DNA of 64,000 nt from Panopea generosa (lineage: Eukaryota > Mollusca > Bivalvia > Adapedonta > Hiatellidae), in NCBI GenBank assembly GCA_029582155.1, contig CM055895.1, positions 45,461,044-45,525,043 on the forward strand, written 5' to 3'. This document shows positions 48,116 through 58,984 of this stretch, piece after piece (positions within the stretch are counted from its first letter, which is position 1; every line of letters starts with the position of its first letter). The position numbers were made by a program, and so were the translations under genes. Under the pieces are notes generated by a model. The model had not been told where the DNA came from and ran no database searches. It worked only from the letters and a program-made list of their open reading frames with translations.

Positions 48116-48266
48116 CAGCTGTTGAACCACTTAGCCACGGAAGCTCTTACACATTGTAAACTCCCTACAGATAAAACACGGAAATTATTTACGGGCAACT
48201 TATCTGTATTCGAAGTAGGTTTGCTGAGCTGGTATTGGATGCAGTATTGGTTGTATAAGGTTTTAT

Positions 48267-48268
<2 letters not shown>

Positions 48269-48306
<38 letters not shown>
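48269..48306. repeat. (TG)n microsatellite
   Basis: About 19 TG repeats. Confidence 0.97.
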
Positions 48307-48307
<1 letters not shown>

Positions 48308-49068
48308 GCCTACACGATTAAGCCGATAGTACGTGTAACGTTTGAGTCTTTCGGCATACCCTGGCCAAGTGGGTTGTCTAGCAGACAGGTACATATCGTG
48401 GTTCAATCCTTTATTGCATTTGCTAAATCAAGCATTGAAAAATCGCTCTCTTATTTACTATTGTTTTCCAATAAAAATCATATCCTTTCCTTGATAAAAC
48501 AAACCTTCTACCGGCAGACTGTCTCTTCATTTAAGATTTTAACTGAACTGCCTTGACCAATAAGAATAAATTGCCTCTAGAAACTTTCAAATTACAACCT
48601 GGCTTAATCAACTGTGACCCTAACTCTGACCAGTAGTTAAAGTTAGATAACATACCTTTCAATATACATTTACATAAATTAAAACAACAAGAGTTCACTA
48701 GCTTGGGAACTGACTAAGTTCAACTCAGCTGCACATTTCTCCTGCCTGAAAGAACTATTTAAGGAAGAAAGAGAAACAAAAATGGATGTGTGTATCTAAA
48801 CTAAAGCGAATTTCGAAATGATATTGTGTTCGTTTTTAAAAAGGTTTAATGTCATTTTCAAGTCAGAGTAAATATGTATAGAACCACTATCCTTTCGTAT
48901 GTAACTGACAAATTTATCATACGATTTTGGACCGAATTGAACTGAACACGACCTCAACAGTTAGAGGTCCTGAGATGAGTCCTTTGACCATTCGGTCACA
49001 GAGCATTCGTTATATTTATTAAACAAATTAAATTTGGAAATCATTGTATTGTTTCATACTATTCTAAT
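48307..49068. other. Upstream region of the RdRP-helicase gene
   Basis: The stretch directly before the main gene has no open frame of note and no obvious TATA box at a fixed distance. A polypyrimidine-like tract and AG acceptor end at 49,077, 11 bases before the start codon. This suggests that a 5'-UTR intron ends there and that the promoter lies further upstream. Confidence 0.4.
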
Positions 49069-49088
49069 CTATTACAGAATAAGCAGCA

Positions 49089-52000
49089 ATGGTGAATTTA
49101 GTTTTCTGCGGTCCAGGTGGGTCCGGAAAACACAAGCTTATTGACGAAATACGCAGGCGATGCAAACACAGATTAAAAAATCATCGAGACATTCTACACG
49201 TTGCAAGGAAAGTTCTTGATAGAAACAATATCAAATCCAGACAAGATTTTGAATGTAACGATCGGAAATACACAAGAATTATCCGGGAAATTATAGAGGA
49301 ACAATGTGCAGAAGAGGATTTGTACACTTCCGGTGAATTTATAACGGATAACTGTGTTATAAACGAACTTGTTATTGCAAGAAGATGTATTGGTGGTAAC
49401 ATAGTTGAAGATATCGTGGAAGGAAATGCGTTATTGGAAAGGTCTCTGTCAAGGTATAGATCGTCGCTGGTAGTACTAGTGGGGCCGTGCCACTATGTAC
49501 ATGATGACATGATGGGATTCAAACTTAAGCCTGAAGATTGGGACGCCAGGAAAAAGGCTTACACGTGTCTCTTTCATCAGTACAAGATACCGTACATAAA
49601 CGTTACAACTACTGAACTTACAGAACGATCTAACATTCTTTCAGAGGCTCTTGGGGGGAAACTTTCGCTGGAAACGTCACAGCTCGAGTTCTACAATCCA
49701 AAACTTAAGCCTGAAGACCAAGAGGTACAGACCACTTTTTCATTTTATCTACCGCGTCCGAAAAGAGAGCAAAGTATCTGTATTCCTACAATAAAGATTA
49801 CTGAGCATAAATACGAGCTAGATTGGACTGAATTCAAAAATGGTGAGACGAATCGATTTATAGCTCGACATGGACACGAACGCTTGTCTTGTCTAGAGTT
49901 TAACATAAATGTGCGTTCGTCGATTGCACAAAAGGTAATGCTCAACGGTATTACAATCAACGGCGATGTTTACTCGTTTATTGGATGCAGTTCCAACGGA
50001 CTTAAACGCCGAAAATGTTACATGTGGAAGGGTTCAAGTGACGACGTTAAGAGTATTCTACAAGGCAATGGCGACTTCGAACAAATAAAAACAGTATCAA
50101 AGCGCATGGCAAGAGTGGGTTTACTGTTTTCTGGCGTGAGTCTCACACGCGTTACAGTTGGTACTGATGATATTGTAAGTGCAGAGGATATCATGTTTAA
50201 TGGACAGAATTTTTCGGACGGATGTGGTGGTATTGGAACAGCATTGGCAAAGACTGTGTTTGAGCAAATTTGCGATTCTGGTCACGATGAGAACTACCTC
50301 CCTTCTGTATATCAAATACGATTTCAAGGTTATAAAGGAGTGTTAGCTTTAGATCGTGCATTGCCAAGTACAAAAATCCTTGTTCGACCATCAATGAAAA
50401 AATTCAGAACGGATCAACACTCATCGATCGGCGTATGCGGTTATTCCCGGGCGTACACATTTGGCCATTTGAACAAACAGTTCATTCTCTTGTTATCGGG
50501 TTTAGGTGTGCCAGATGATGTATTTGAACAAAAGCAAAAAGATCACCTTGAAATGATCGATAATATGAGGACGAATTCTGAAATAGCTATGAGAATGTTG
50601 CAAGCACACAATGAGTTTCATTTGGCCCTGTTGATAGCACGAGTTGGGTGCATTGAACTTTTACCCGAATATAACAAGACCGTAGTGATGAGATGTATCA
50701 GAAGGATCCAAGAAAAGATGATATCGAAGCTGACCAAACTCGATCTACTCATTCCCGAGTCTAGAAATCTCTTTGGTATATGTGACACTTCCGACACACT
50801 TGACTATGGGGAATGCTTTCTTCGTCTTACCGTTTCAGGAAAACCCATGACAGTCCGGGGACAAGTTGTGGTATGCAAAAATCCATCCTATCTTTTAGGT
50901 GACATAAGGGTACTGACGGCAGTTGATGATACAGATAAGGCAGGTTTATCTGAGCTGAATCATTTGGTTGACTGCATCGTATTTCCTAGTCGAGGAAAGC
51001 GCCCACACTCTGCTGAAATTGCTGGATCAGATTTAGATGGCGACCAGTATTTTGTGTCATGGGATACAGCTATTATTCCAAGGAAGACAAGGCCACCATA
51101 CGACTATCCCGGAGCAGTAGTAAAGGAACAAGGCAACATCACTCACCAGTCAATGCTGTCCTACTTTTCTAAGCAAAATGAAACGCAAAAAATGACTGGT
51201 AGAGTTGATAAATATTTCAACAAATGGGCTGATATTAAAAATGTCACCTGCACCGAATGTGAAAGACTAGGGCAATTGTTTTCAAGAATAGTAGATGCAA
51301 ATAAATCAGGGGAAGAGGTAGACATACCATTAGGTCTTGATCCAAGAGAAGTAAATGAATCGGATGGCGACCGTTATGTTTGGCAGCGTATGAAATCGAA
51401 TGCTATAGAGTTTGAAGAGAAATTGACCAAGAAAATAATAGACGAACGGGATAAACAGGATGAAATTTCAACAGAATTTGTCATGGAAATCGTCAGCAAG
51501 AAACATTCAAATATCACGGAATTTGAAAAATTTAAATTTTTTTGGTATCACGCAAGACGATTCAATCAATCTGAAGAAGACACGGTTGAAGTTATCGTAG
51601 AAAACGTTGCACATCATATAAACTTTGCAAGTTTCGGGATAGCCGAAAGAAGAGAGGTAATTGAAGTTGGCGTACCTGTAAAGTATGTCACGAATGCACT
51701 GAACACGTCATATATTCTTTCGGAAAATGACTTAAAACACTTTCAGATGGACAGTCCTTTAAACAATTGGTGCAGGTATGCTGCGTTGGAGGTTGAGTCT
51801 TTTGACTGGAGCCATTTGTATAAAACACTAACAACTAATGACAGAGCATTAGTTGTGCTTGGTTTACCCGACGACGTCATACTAGAACTGCAATTTTTGG
51901 AAAGGCTAGAGAAGGGAATAGAGCAAAATGTAAAGTCTGGAACAATTTCTTCTGTGTTTTACTCGAAACAATTCGATTACAAGTACAGGTATATTCTGGG

Positions 52001-54830
52001 CCCTGAGTATATACTTGACCTAACAGAAGACACTCTACAACTGTATCGTGATGGAAAGAAAAATCTAACATTCGTCTGGTTAAAGGCAACTGATCGGAAA
52101 ATGACAAAACGTCGATGGAATAAGCGCGTCTCAGATGAAGTCGTAAATTCACTTAGTGTCGATCTACAAAGGTTTGACAAAGGCATTTTAACCATGAGTA
52201 GACGTCATCCATTAATTAACAAAATGCCGTTCGTCCAAATAGAGATTTATGCACAGAACTTGGATGGAACTGTACCATACTGGGACACTTTTGACGTGAA
52301 TGACATACTTCCGGTTCCACAAGAAGTCGAAAAGGAGACCGAGACAGAAGAAGATATAAATAGAGATTTTGAGAGTTTATTTCCAAAATTAAGTTTTGAA
52401 GAAGATATTTCAGACGAAAACATTTTTAATGAAGAACTCCAAAATACAGCACAAGAAGGAAACCCTTTTTTGTTCAAATCTATACTGGATAAATGGCACA
52501 ACAGATATTCTTTTCCAGTAGATTCCGCAAGAATGTTCATTAAGTTGCTGGAAAATATTGCAGTTATGATAGTACCAGTAGTTCTCCCAGAAAACATTCA
52601 GATATTGTTAACAGAACTGACAGTTGAGATGGCATGTGTACTCAACAAAAGCGAAGTTGTCATTTCCGCAGCTAGTGCATTAAGCAAACTTCATCTAGAC
52701 GACGTTGTGTACCAACTTGTACGAAATCAAGTAGACACTGAAACCACGATAGAAGATTTTATTTGTACTATTGCACGTTGGGAACTGATTTGGAATATGA
52801 ATTCATCATTTGTGAAGTTGTTTCTTCAACAATTGTCATATGGAATGACGGAAGCTGAGTCACACCATCAGCAGACGAAGTACCTGCGATATTTTAGCAC
52901 TGTTCATGTATTGTCATTACTACAGGAAATGGACATGTACAAGGGAAAACTGCTACCGACAGAATCTCGACGTGATGGCACAGTTCATAATGAGCAAACA
53001 CAGACTTGTATTATGTACTTAAAGCTGGACAGAACAGCCGATGACGAATCCGGTACCATTGCATTTTATCGCACTCACGCGTTGGAGAACCGATCGCGGC
53101 TCTGTCAAGGACAATTCGTTGCAATTACCAGACAATGTGATTTAGAGGCTGTATGTCCGTCACATAAAGCCGTGTGCTGTGTTGGACAGATACAAACATT
53201 GCGCCCGGCTCCCTTCACCGTCATCATAAAGGTGGAAGGGGAAGTTCCGGAAATCATTCAAGCCTGTTTGAAGTCTGACGGATTCAGATATTGGAGATTA
53301 GACCTGATTGGCAATATAACGACGTTTGTCCGTGTTGTTGCTGCCTTGAAACACTTCACATGCGCACCAAAAACAGGTTCATTAATGTCATACATAAGTC
53401 ATCCACAAGGATTCAAGCAATCGTATACAATGCACACTGACTCAAATGACGATGGGGATTTCCCAGGTGTCGGATTCATTCATTCCGAAAATGAAATAGA
53501 TGTTGAAGGGTTAAACGAAAAACAGAAAGAAGCAGTGTATTTAGCTTTGGGGCGAAACATTTGTTTAATTCAAGGACCACCTGGAACGGGGAAAACAAAG
53601 GTTGCGTGTAATATTATAAAAGAGGTAGTCGGTATGAAAAAGTATAAAGGGGTGCTGATTGTAGCTGAGACAAATGTGGCGGTAGATAATATAACGCAAC
53701 GACTCCGCAACGACATGCTTGTCGTAAGATTGGGTTCAATGGAAGGAATAGCAAGTGACCTATATGACGTTTCCCTAGAAGGACAAGTTAAACTTATCGC
53801 CGACAGAGAAGCTAAGCGAACGAAAGTGCGTGATAAACACGGTGATACACACCGAAACACAAGACTGATCAATAAAGTGTTATCGGCAGCTGATGTCGTC
53901 CTCGCTACGTGTGCAGGTGCTGGTGAGCCAGCCCTTGAGTCATGCACATTCGAGTTTGTACTTGTGGATGAAGCAACACAGACGATGGAAACTACTTTAC
54001 TCTGCAGTTTAGCACACGGTGCCAAACATTTGGTGATGATTGGTGACCACAAGCAACTCGGTCCAACTATCAGTGGTACACCTGATGACGACGTTGTTGA
54101 AGGAATACCTGATGTCAGCGATCTGGCGCAATCACTGTTTCATAGGTTAATTGTCGTGAAAGAGATACCTAGTTGCTTTCTTGACACACAGCACAGAATG
54201 CACCCAGAGCTAATGAAATTTCCATCGACGGAGTTTTATGAAGATAAATTACAGGCGGCTGGATCTACATTGAACTCTCGAGTAATATTTCCGTGGCCTT
54301 GCACTAAACCGTATAGGCCTTTATGTTTCATAAATGTAGATGGCAAAGAAATGAAAAGAGGGACGTCGTATTGTAACTTGAAAGAGATCGAAGTGGTTCA
54401 GAAAGTGGTTGATGTGCTTTTAAAGGTACACGAGGAAATGTTCAGAGAATTTAGACTAGGCGTTAACCATATCGGAATATTGACTCTATACCAGGGTCAG
54501 GTGATGGAACTGAAGAAACGTGTTACGGATTCAGTAACTGTCAGCTCTGTAGATGGCTTTCAAGGTCAAGAGAAAGAAGTTATCATTGTTAGCACAGTGC
54601 GATGTAATGATCGAGCAATTGTCGGGTTTTCTGGTGACGCGAAACGAATCAATGTCTTACTCACCAGAGCGAAAAAGGGACTAATCGTGATTGGTAATGC
54701 GAAAACATTGGAAGGATCAGAACTGTGGAGCAGGTGGATTAATCAAGCACCAACACTATCGGTAACTGAAATAGCACCGGTATCAAAAGAAAGCACGCTC
54801 GTGAATGAGAGAAAAAAACACATTCGCTGA
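49089..54830 (+). CDS. RNA-dependent RNA polymerase fused to UPF1-like SF1 helicase, 1,913 aa
   Basis: One uninterrupted frame. Residues 1-200: a P-loop kinase-like domain (NadR/AAA_28 type) with GPGGSGKH, where Ser/Thr is usual at the last position, and DNCVINELV. Residues about 240-1,060: a cellular RdRP with FSDGCGGIG (376-383), QIRFQGYKG (409-417), RPSMKKF (433-439), a KNPSYLLGDIRVL stretch, and the catalytic triple-Asp DLDGD at 648-652. Residues about 1,070-1,300: an acidic then helical linker. Then a region resembling the UPF1 1B barrel, and a complete SF1 helicase: LNEKQKEAV (1475), GPPGTGKT (1496-1503), ETNVAVDNI, DEATQ (1627), GDHKQLGPT (1652), QHRMHP (1701), VDGFQGQE (1821) and NVLLTRAKK (1855). 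The role is expected to be second-strand RNA synthesis for small-RNA silencing, with the helicase clearing the template. In yeast the RdRP Rdp1 works with the separate helicase Hrr1; in worms EGO-1 is linked to ZNFX-1. The start codon has G at -3 and +4. The lack of coding introns suggests retroposition or transfer. All catalytic motifs of both enzymes are intact. Confidence 0.93.
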   Translation: MVNLVFCGPGGSGKHKLIDEIRRRCKHRLKNHRDILHVARKVLDRNNIKSRQDFECNDRKYTRIIREIIEEQCAEEDLYTSGEFITDNCVINELVIARRCIGGNIVEDIVEGNALLERSLSRYRSSLVVLVGPCHYVHDDMMGFKLKPEDWDARKKAYTCLFHQYKIPYINVTTTELTERSNILSEALGGKLSLETSQLEFYNPKLKPEDQEVQTTFSFYLPRPKREQSICIPTIKITEHKYELDWTEFKNGETNRFIARHGHERLSCLEFNINVRSSIAQKVMLNGITINGDVYSFIGCSSNGLKRRKCYMWKGSSDDVKSILQGNGDFEQIKTVSKRMARVGLLFSGVSLTRVTVGTDDIVSAEDIMFNGQNFSDGCGGIGTALAKTVFEQICDSGHDENYLPSVYQIRFQGYKGVLALDRALPSTKILVRPSMKKFRTDQHSSIGVCGYSRAYTFGHLNKQFILLLSGLGVPDDVFEQKQKDHLEMIDNMRTNSEIAMRMLQAHNEFHLALLIARVGCIELLPEYNKTVVMRCIRRIQEKMISKLTKLDLLIPESRNLFGICDTSDTLDYGECFLRLTVSGKPMTVRGQVVVCKNPSYLLGDIRVLTAVDDTDKAGLSELNHLVDCIVFPSRGKRPHSAEIAGSDLDGDQYFVSWDTAIIPRKTRPPYDYPGAVVKEQGNITHQSMLSYFSKQNETQKMTGRVDKYFNKWADIKNVTCTECERLGQLFSRIVDANKSGEEVDIPLGLDPREVNESDGDRYVWQRMKSNAIEFEEKLTKKIIDERDKQDEISTEFVMEIVSKKHSNITEFEKFKFFWYHARRFNQSEEDTVEVIVENVAHHINFASFGIAERREVIEVGVPVKYVTNALNTSYILSENDLKHFQMDSPLNNWCRYAALEVESFDWSHLYKTLTTNDRALVVLGLPDDVILELQFLERLEKGIEQNVKSGTISSVFYSKQFDYKYRYILGPEYILDLTEDTLQLYRDGKKNLTFVWLKATDRKMTKRRWNKRVSDEVVNSLSVDLQRFDKGILTMSRRHPLINKMPFVQIEIYAQNLDGTVPYWDTFDVNDILPVPQEVEKETETEEDINRDFESLFPKLSFEEDISDENIFNEELQNTAQEGNPFLFKSILDKWHNRYSFPVDSARMFIKLLENIAVMIVPVVLPENIQILLTELTVEMACVLNKSEVVISAASALSKLHLDDVVYQLVRNQVDTETTIEDFICTIARWELIWNMNSSFVKLFLQQLSYGMTEAESHHQQTKYLRYFSTVHVLSLLQEMDMYKGKLLPTESRRDGTVHNEQTQTCIMYLKLDRTADDESGTIAFYRTHALENRSRLCQGQFVAITRQCDLEAVCPSHKAVCCVGQIQTLRPAPFTVIIKVEGEVPEIIQACLKSDGFRYWRLDLIGNITTFVRVVAALKHFTCAPKTGSLMSYISHPQGFKQSYTMHTDSNDDGDFPGVGFIHSENEIDVEGLNEKQKEAVYLALGRNICLIQGPPGTGKTKVACNIIKEVVGMKKYKGVLIVAETNVAVDNITQRLRNDMLVVRLGSMEGIASDLYDVSLEGQVKLIADREAKRTKVRDKHGDTHRNTRLINKVLSAADVVLATCAGAGEPALESCTFEFVLVDEATQTMETTLLCSLAHGAKHLVMIGDHKQLGPTISGTPDDDVVEGIPDVSDLAQSLFHRLIVVKEIPSCFLDTQHRMHPELMKFPSTEFYEDKLQAAGSTLNSRVIFPWPCTKPYRPLCFINVDGKEMKRGTSYCNLKEIEVVQKVVDVLLKVHEEMFREFRLGVNHIGILTLYQGQVMELKKRVTDSVTVSSVDGFQGQEKEVIIVSTVRCNDRAIVGFSGDAKRINVLLTRAKKGLIVIGNAKTLEGSELWSRWINQAPTLSVTEIAPVSKESTLVNERKKHIR

Positions 54831-55175
54831 ATTATTATAAAATACACATGGATGTACATTTTCAACTTCAAATTGATTTATGATGAAAATAGTTTATACA
54901 GGAATCGATATCCATGTATCAAAATTGCGTGTAGAGGCAGATGAAAACAATAGTTACTTGGATATAAATGACAAATTCATTTGTGGATAAGTTTTAATTG
55001 ACACCTAAATAGGTTCTATATGAATTGAACACCTCGTCCTACGCGAATCCGGTGTGTTTGATATTGAAACAATAATTGCAGATTTAGTTGAACGCTTGTG
55101 AACTTGCGCATATGCTGCTCTGCTAACGTGATGTGACAATGACTATGGCAACCAATGTACGCAAACACAACCTGA

Positions 55176-55176
<1 letters not shown>
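54831..55176. other. 3' flank of the RdRP-helicase gene
   Basis: There is no canonical AATAAA in the first 300 bases; TATAAA at 54,836 is the nearest variant. No other feature is seen. Confidence 0.4.
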
Positions 55177-55250
<74 letters not shown>

Positions 55251-55388
55251 GTTTTTCTCTCTGTCTCTCTCTCTCTGTGTCTCTCTCTCTGTCTCTCTCT
55301 CTCTTTCTATTTCTCTCTCTCTCTGTCTCTCTCTCTCTTTCTATTTCTCTCTCTCTTTCTCTCTTTCCCTCTTTAGCCCTCTCTCTAT
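55177..55388. repeat. (GTCT)n followed by CT-rich microsatellite
   Basis: About 16 pure GTCT units are followed by about 145 bp of imperfect TC repeats with GT and TT interruptions. Open frames on both strands here are artefacts of the repeat. Confidence 0.97.
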
Positions 55389-55715
55389 ATATATGGATAT
55401 GGACTAAGAGTTCACATGTTGTACTCATTATATCCCACATTCTTTTTTAAAATGTCTTGGTATACTTTTGTATATGTTAAATAGTAATTCTGTAATTATC
55501 GGTGTAATTTTTCAATCACATTAAGTTGTGTGAATTGAATACTAATAACAAAAGTATTCCAGTTATATTGAGAACGAGAAAGATGTTAATTCTTTAATTG
55601 ACGGTATTTTTTGTATTTTTCATATTTCTATAATATTTTTACTTATGTATATGCGTACATTGCTGTGTATATTTTCTTATCATCTGGATGTGCGCCTGTG
55701 TATATGATACATCAG

Positions 55716-55925
55716 TGGGGCTCGTGGTCCAGTGGTTAAGCACCGAACCCATGATAGGAAGGTCGTGGGTTCGATCCTGTGCCACGGCTATGTGTGCTGT
55801 CCCTGAGCAAGGCACTTTTCCGCATATGCTTAGTACTGATTCTGATTAGAAAGAATTCTAGGGTGAGTTGCCTAAGTTGTAAAAACTTGTTTCATAATCA
55901 AAGTTAAATCAATAAGTAACTAACT
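55716..55925 (+). mobile_element. tRNA-derived SINE
   Basis: The head has CGTGGTCCAGTGGTTAAGCA (A-box region) and GTGGGTTCGATCC (B box). The body shares CTGAGCAAGGCACTTTTCCG and TTAGTACTG with the copies at 57.4, 60.6 and 63.7 kb. The tail includes AAATCAATAAGTAACTAACT. Confidence 0.85.
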
Positions 55926-56005
55926 ACATCACGTAAGGGGCGGGGGCATTTACGATGTGTATATGTGCTTATTATCAGGCATGGGGGTGAGGGAGTGCTA
56001 TTGTT

Positions 56006-56057
<52 letters not shown>

Positions 56058-57429
56058 TATTATTAGGAGGTTATTAGGCGCGCGTATGTGGTTATAATCA
56101 GGGAAGAGGTTGCGGCGTGTGCGCGCGCATTGGGTTATAATCAGACTAGAGGTTGAGGCGTGTGCGCTCACATGTAGCTATTATCAGACTAATGGTCGGG
56201 GCTTGTGTGCCCATATCTGTCGCCGGGTGAGGGAAAGGGTTAGTGCGATGTAGGTATTAGCTCATTATTAAACATACGTGCGTAGCAATTTTACACTGAC
56301 ATACCAAAATGTCCATTTGTAGCTGTATAGTTTAGATAAGAGAAATATTGTATCATTTATTCCGTAAGTATGTGTGTCTTTTTTGCATGCCCAACTTTCA
56401 GAACCATTCATAACTATATAGAAAATCAGGGACACAATTTAATTTAGTTCAAAGTCACACTCCTTAGTTTGTATTAAGGGCAATAAGGTGCTCTCGTTGT
56501 CTGTCTAGAGGCCATCAAAAGCAAGTATGCATTTAGGTCAGTTATTGTGAAAGTTGATATTTATGCGAAATGTAAGAGCACAGTTTTGTAGTTTTAACTA
56601 CTTCCATATAAAACGCATCACTATTGTGCACTCAGCACCTGTTGTCATATAATGTGTTGTTTTACGGCTGACTGGAAAATACTAAATAAATAATATGGTT
56701 TCCGTTAATACCTTGTTTACGTTTCGTAAATCCAATTTGATTTCATATACTTGCAGTATGATTCCTTTAAGTGAATTGCAGGGACAGTTTTGATAGATAA
56801 CTGGAATAGATGTCTTCAATCTGGGGACGCACATATTGAACATGTAAATGTTAACTGAAAGTTGATAGAGTTGTCTTAAAATAAAATATTGCAATAGATA
56901 CGAGTTTATCAGTTGGAAAAATATAAAACGTAGTTCGTTGCTGTCGTAGTATATTAAACGGCAGAATCGAACCATATTTATCAATCGGCATTCGCATTTT
57001 TTTTTAAATCTTACGTTATGCCACATTTGGAATATTGTCTTGTTGCTCAACAATTCAGGGGAATGTACTTCTGAACTCAAGAAATCTAATAGTAAAACTT
57101 TAAACAGTTTGACACACTGTCAAGTGACACTTTTCTGAATTAGATTGGATGGAATTTCCCGATAGAGATTGAGTTTAATAGTAATCGTAAAACGCATATT
57201 ATAAATAGAATTCCACCGTCTTATCATCGAGATTCGTTTAAGTGCAACATGCAATACATTCTCGAAAGACCTACTTCAGAAAACCGAAGCCAGACTGTGA
57301 ATTAATTAGAAAGTTTTTTTTTAAAATCGTATTCAAGGGCTTTTGAAATTCCATCCCCAACTTTATCAAATTATCAGATGGTATTTTACAGTATGAAAGT
57401 AAATATCTTCAATAGAGCAAATTATAGTA
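55926..57429. other. Spacer with a GTG/CGC-rich stretch and TA microsatellite
   Basis: 56,080-56,260 holds four or five loosely repeated phrases of about 50-60 bp (GTTATAATCAGG/ATTATCAGACTA, GAGGTTG, GCGTGTGCGC), also seen just before the TA run (55,960-56,000). A minus open frame at 56,682-57,080 shows no domain. No gene is supported. Confidence 0.5.
56009..56054. repeat. (TA)n microsatellite
   Basis: About 23 TA repeats, within the GTG/CGC-rich repeated stretch. Confidence 0.97.
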
Positions 57430-57612
57430 AACCAGTGTTTGAACATTGGACCTAGAATCGGAGGATCGAACCAACGCTTACGTGAAGTTTCCTTGAGCTA
57501 GACACTATCAGCATATACCTAGTACTGGTTCTACCATGGAAGAAAGGGGTGAAATTTGTCTAAGTTGTAAGAACTTGTTTACATTCGGTGTAAAATAAAT
57601 AAGTTTAAAACA
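57430..57612 (+). mobile_element. Degenerate SINE, same family as 55.7 kb
   Basis: It retains GGATCGAACC, CCTTGAGCTAGACACTATCA, TACCTAGTACTGGTTCTACC and AAGTTGTAAGAACTTGTTTA in the family order. The head has decayed. Confidence 0.75.
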
Positions 57613-57867
57613 AATAGCAGATCAACCTTGTCTACAATATTCTATATCGTTTTTTAGTATATATAACGTTCAATTGTAATACGTTCACTGTTAAACACAT
57701 GTTCTTGTTTAAATATTGTTGAGGACCTCAGTGAAGATTAGACTTTGGGTTCCCCTCCCACCCCCGGTTAAATCATGTCACTATTGTAAACTTTTTGTAA
57801 TGAGGTTTACCACCATTTTCAACACATTTCAGGTTATATATGGCATATCCAGTTTTTTTTTATGAAG

Positions 57868-58015
57868 GAAGACCTCAGAATGAATCTGAGTAGAACCACC
57901 GTTCTTCCGCAAGTACTCGTAAAAAGTGTGTTTGGAGCGAGCGGGACTCGAACTTTTAACAAAAGCTGTGAGAGAAAAATGATATTGAGACGTCGTCTAC
58001 GGCGGAACTCATTAT
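57868..58015 (-). mobile_element. SINE, minus orientation
   Basis: It shares GAAGACCTCAGAATGAATCT then GAGTAGAACCACC with 47,968-48,115. The tRNA-like head is at the right: GTTCGAGTCCCGCTCGCTCC on the minus strand, a good B box. Confidence 0.7.
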
Positions 58016-58418
58016 GAGTATTATAATTGGTACCATTATCATCATCAGCATTATTATTTTTTATTATTGTTACATCGTCATCAGCATCATCAACATTATA
58101 ATCATCGTACCTTCTTAATAAACTTCATTTAATAACATTTGACTTAACTTTTCGGTGCTCTTTGCAGTTTTACTCTAGCGATATATTCTTGTTTTACATA
58201 ATCTGACATTGACGAAGGTTTGTGGTTAAAGTTGTGGAATACACGAATATATTTTTATATACATATACATAAATACAATAGAACATTATACTTTCACCTG
58301 CGCGGCGTTGTCTGGCAGGTCCATAAACTATGTATGAGGTTTTTTATTTGTAAGGTGGATGTTATATCATATGCTTTTATGTAACGTTAAAAAGTAAACA
58401 TGACCGCTAACTGTCAGC

Positions 58419-58640
58419 GGGACGATGGTGTAGTGGATAGAGTGATGGTCGCTCATGTCAGTGGTTCCGGGTTCGATTCACGGCTCATATACTATTTACA
58501 GAAACTCGAAGCTTACTTTACACTCGGGCTAATCTAAATACGTGTAAGGAGGAATTATTGTTTCCATTGAATTATGAATAATATTGAATAAGTACAAGTA
58601 GAAATAAAGTTGCCCTTTTCCGCCATTGTAAGGACTTTAT
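58419..58640 (+). mobile_element. tRNA-derived SINE, distinct head
   Basis: GGACGATGGTGTAGTGGATA (A-box region) and CCGGGTTCGATTCACGGC (B box) form a tRNA-like head. The body runs through CACTCGGGCTAATCTAAATA to a TTGAATTATGAATAATATTG tail. Confidence 0.75.
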
Positions 58641-58984
58641 ATTGAAGTGATTTATTTAATCTTATCATGTGTGAAATAACAAGCTAGAGATATTGAACCA
58701 ATGAAGAACTTAAGCCCAAAAACCTGCTGTATATTCAGATTTTTTTTTACCATTGCTTACAATGGAGACAGCCCTATGGGAAATGTAATTGGTGTGTGTG
58801 ACGTAAACCATCAGTGATTACTTTGTCGTCACATGTTGTCGTCGTCCTTGTCTTTTCTGGTTGTCTTCATTCACTTTATAGTATCCTTTAATTTACTAAA
58901 TTTCAGCAACCAAGGACACAATACTATAGAATCAACCAACCCAATAGAATTGGTGTCATGTATGCAAACCGTCATAACAATCTA

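Noticed and set aside
48122..48556. 144-codon + frame containing a Cys-Val run
   Set aside because: The central run is the TG microsatellite and neither flank shows a domain or splice logic.
49181..54052. Several minus-strand open frames inside the RdRP-helicase gene
   Set aside because: They are complementary-strand shadows of a strongly supported coding frame.
55123..55450. Open frames over the GTCT/CT tract on both strands
   Set aside because: Low-complexity artefact with no start context or domain.
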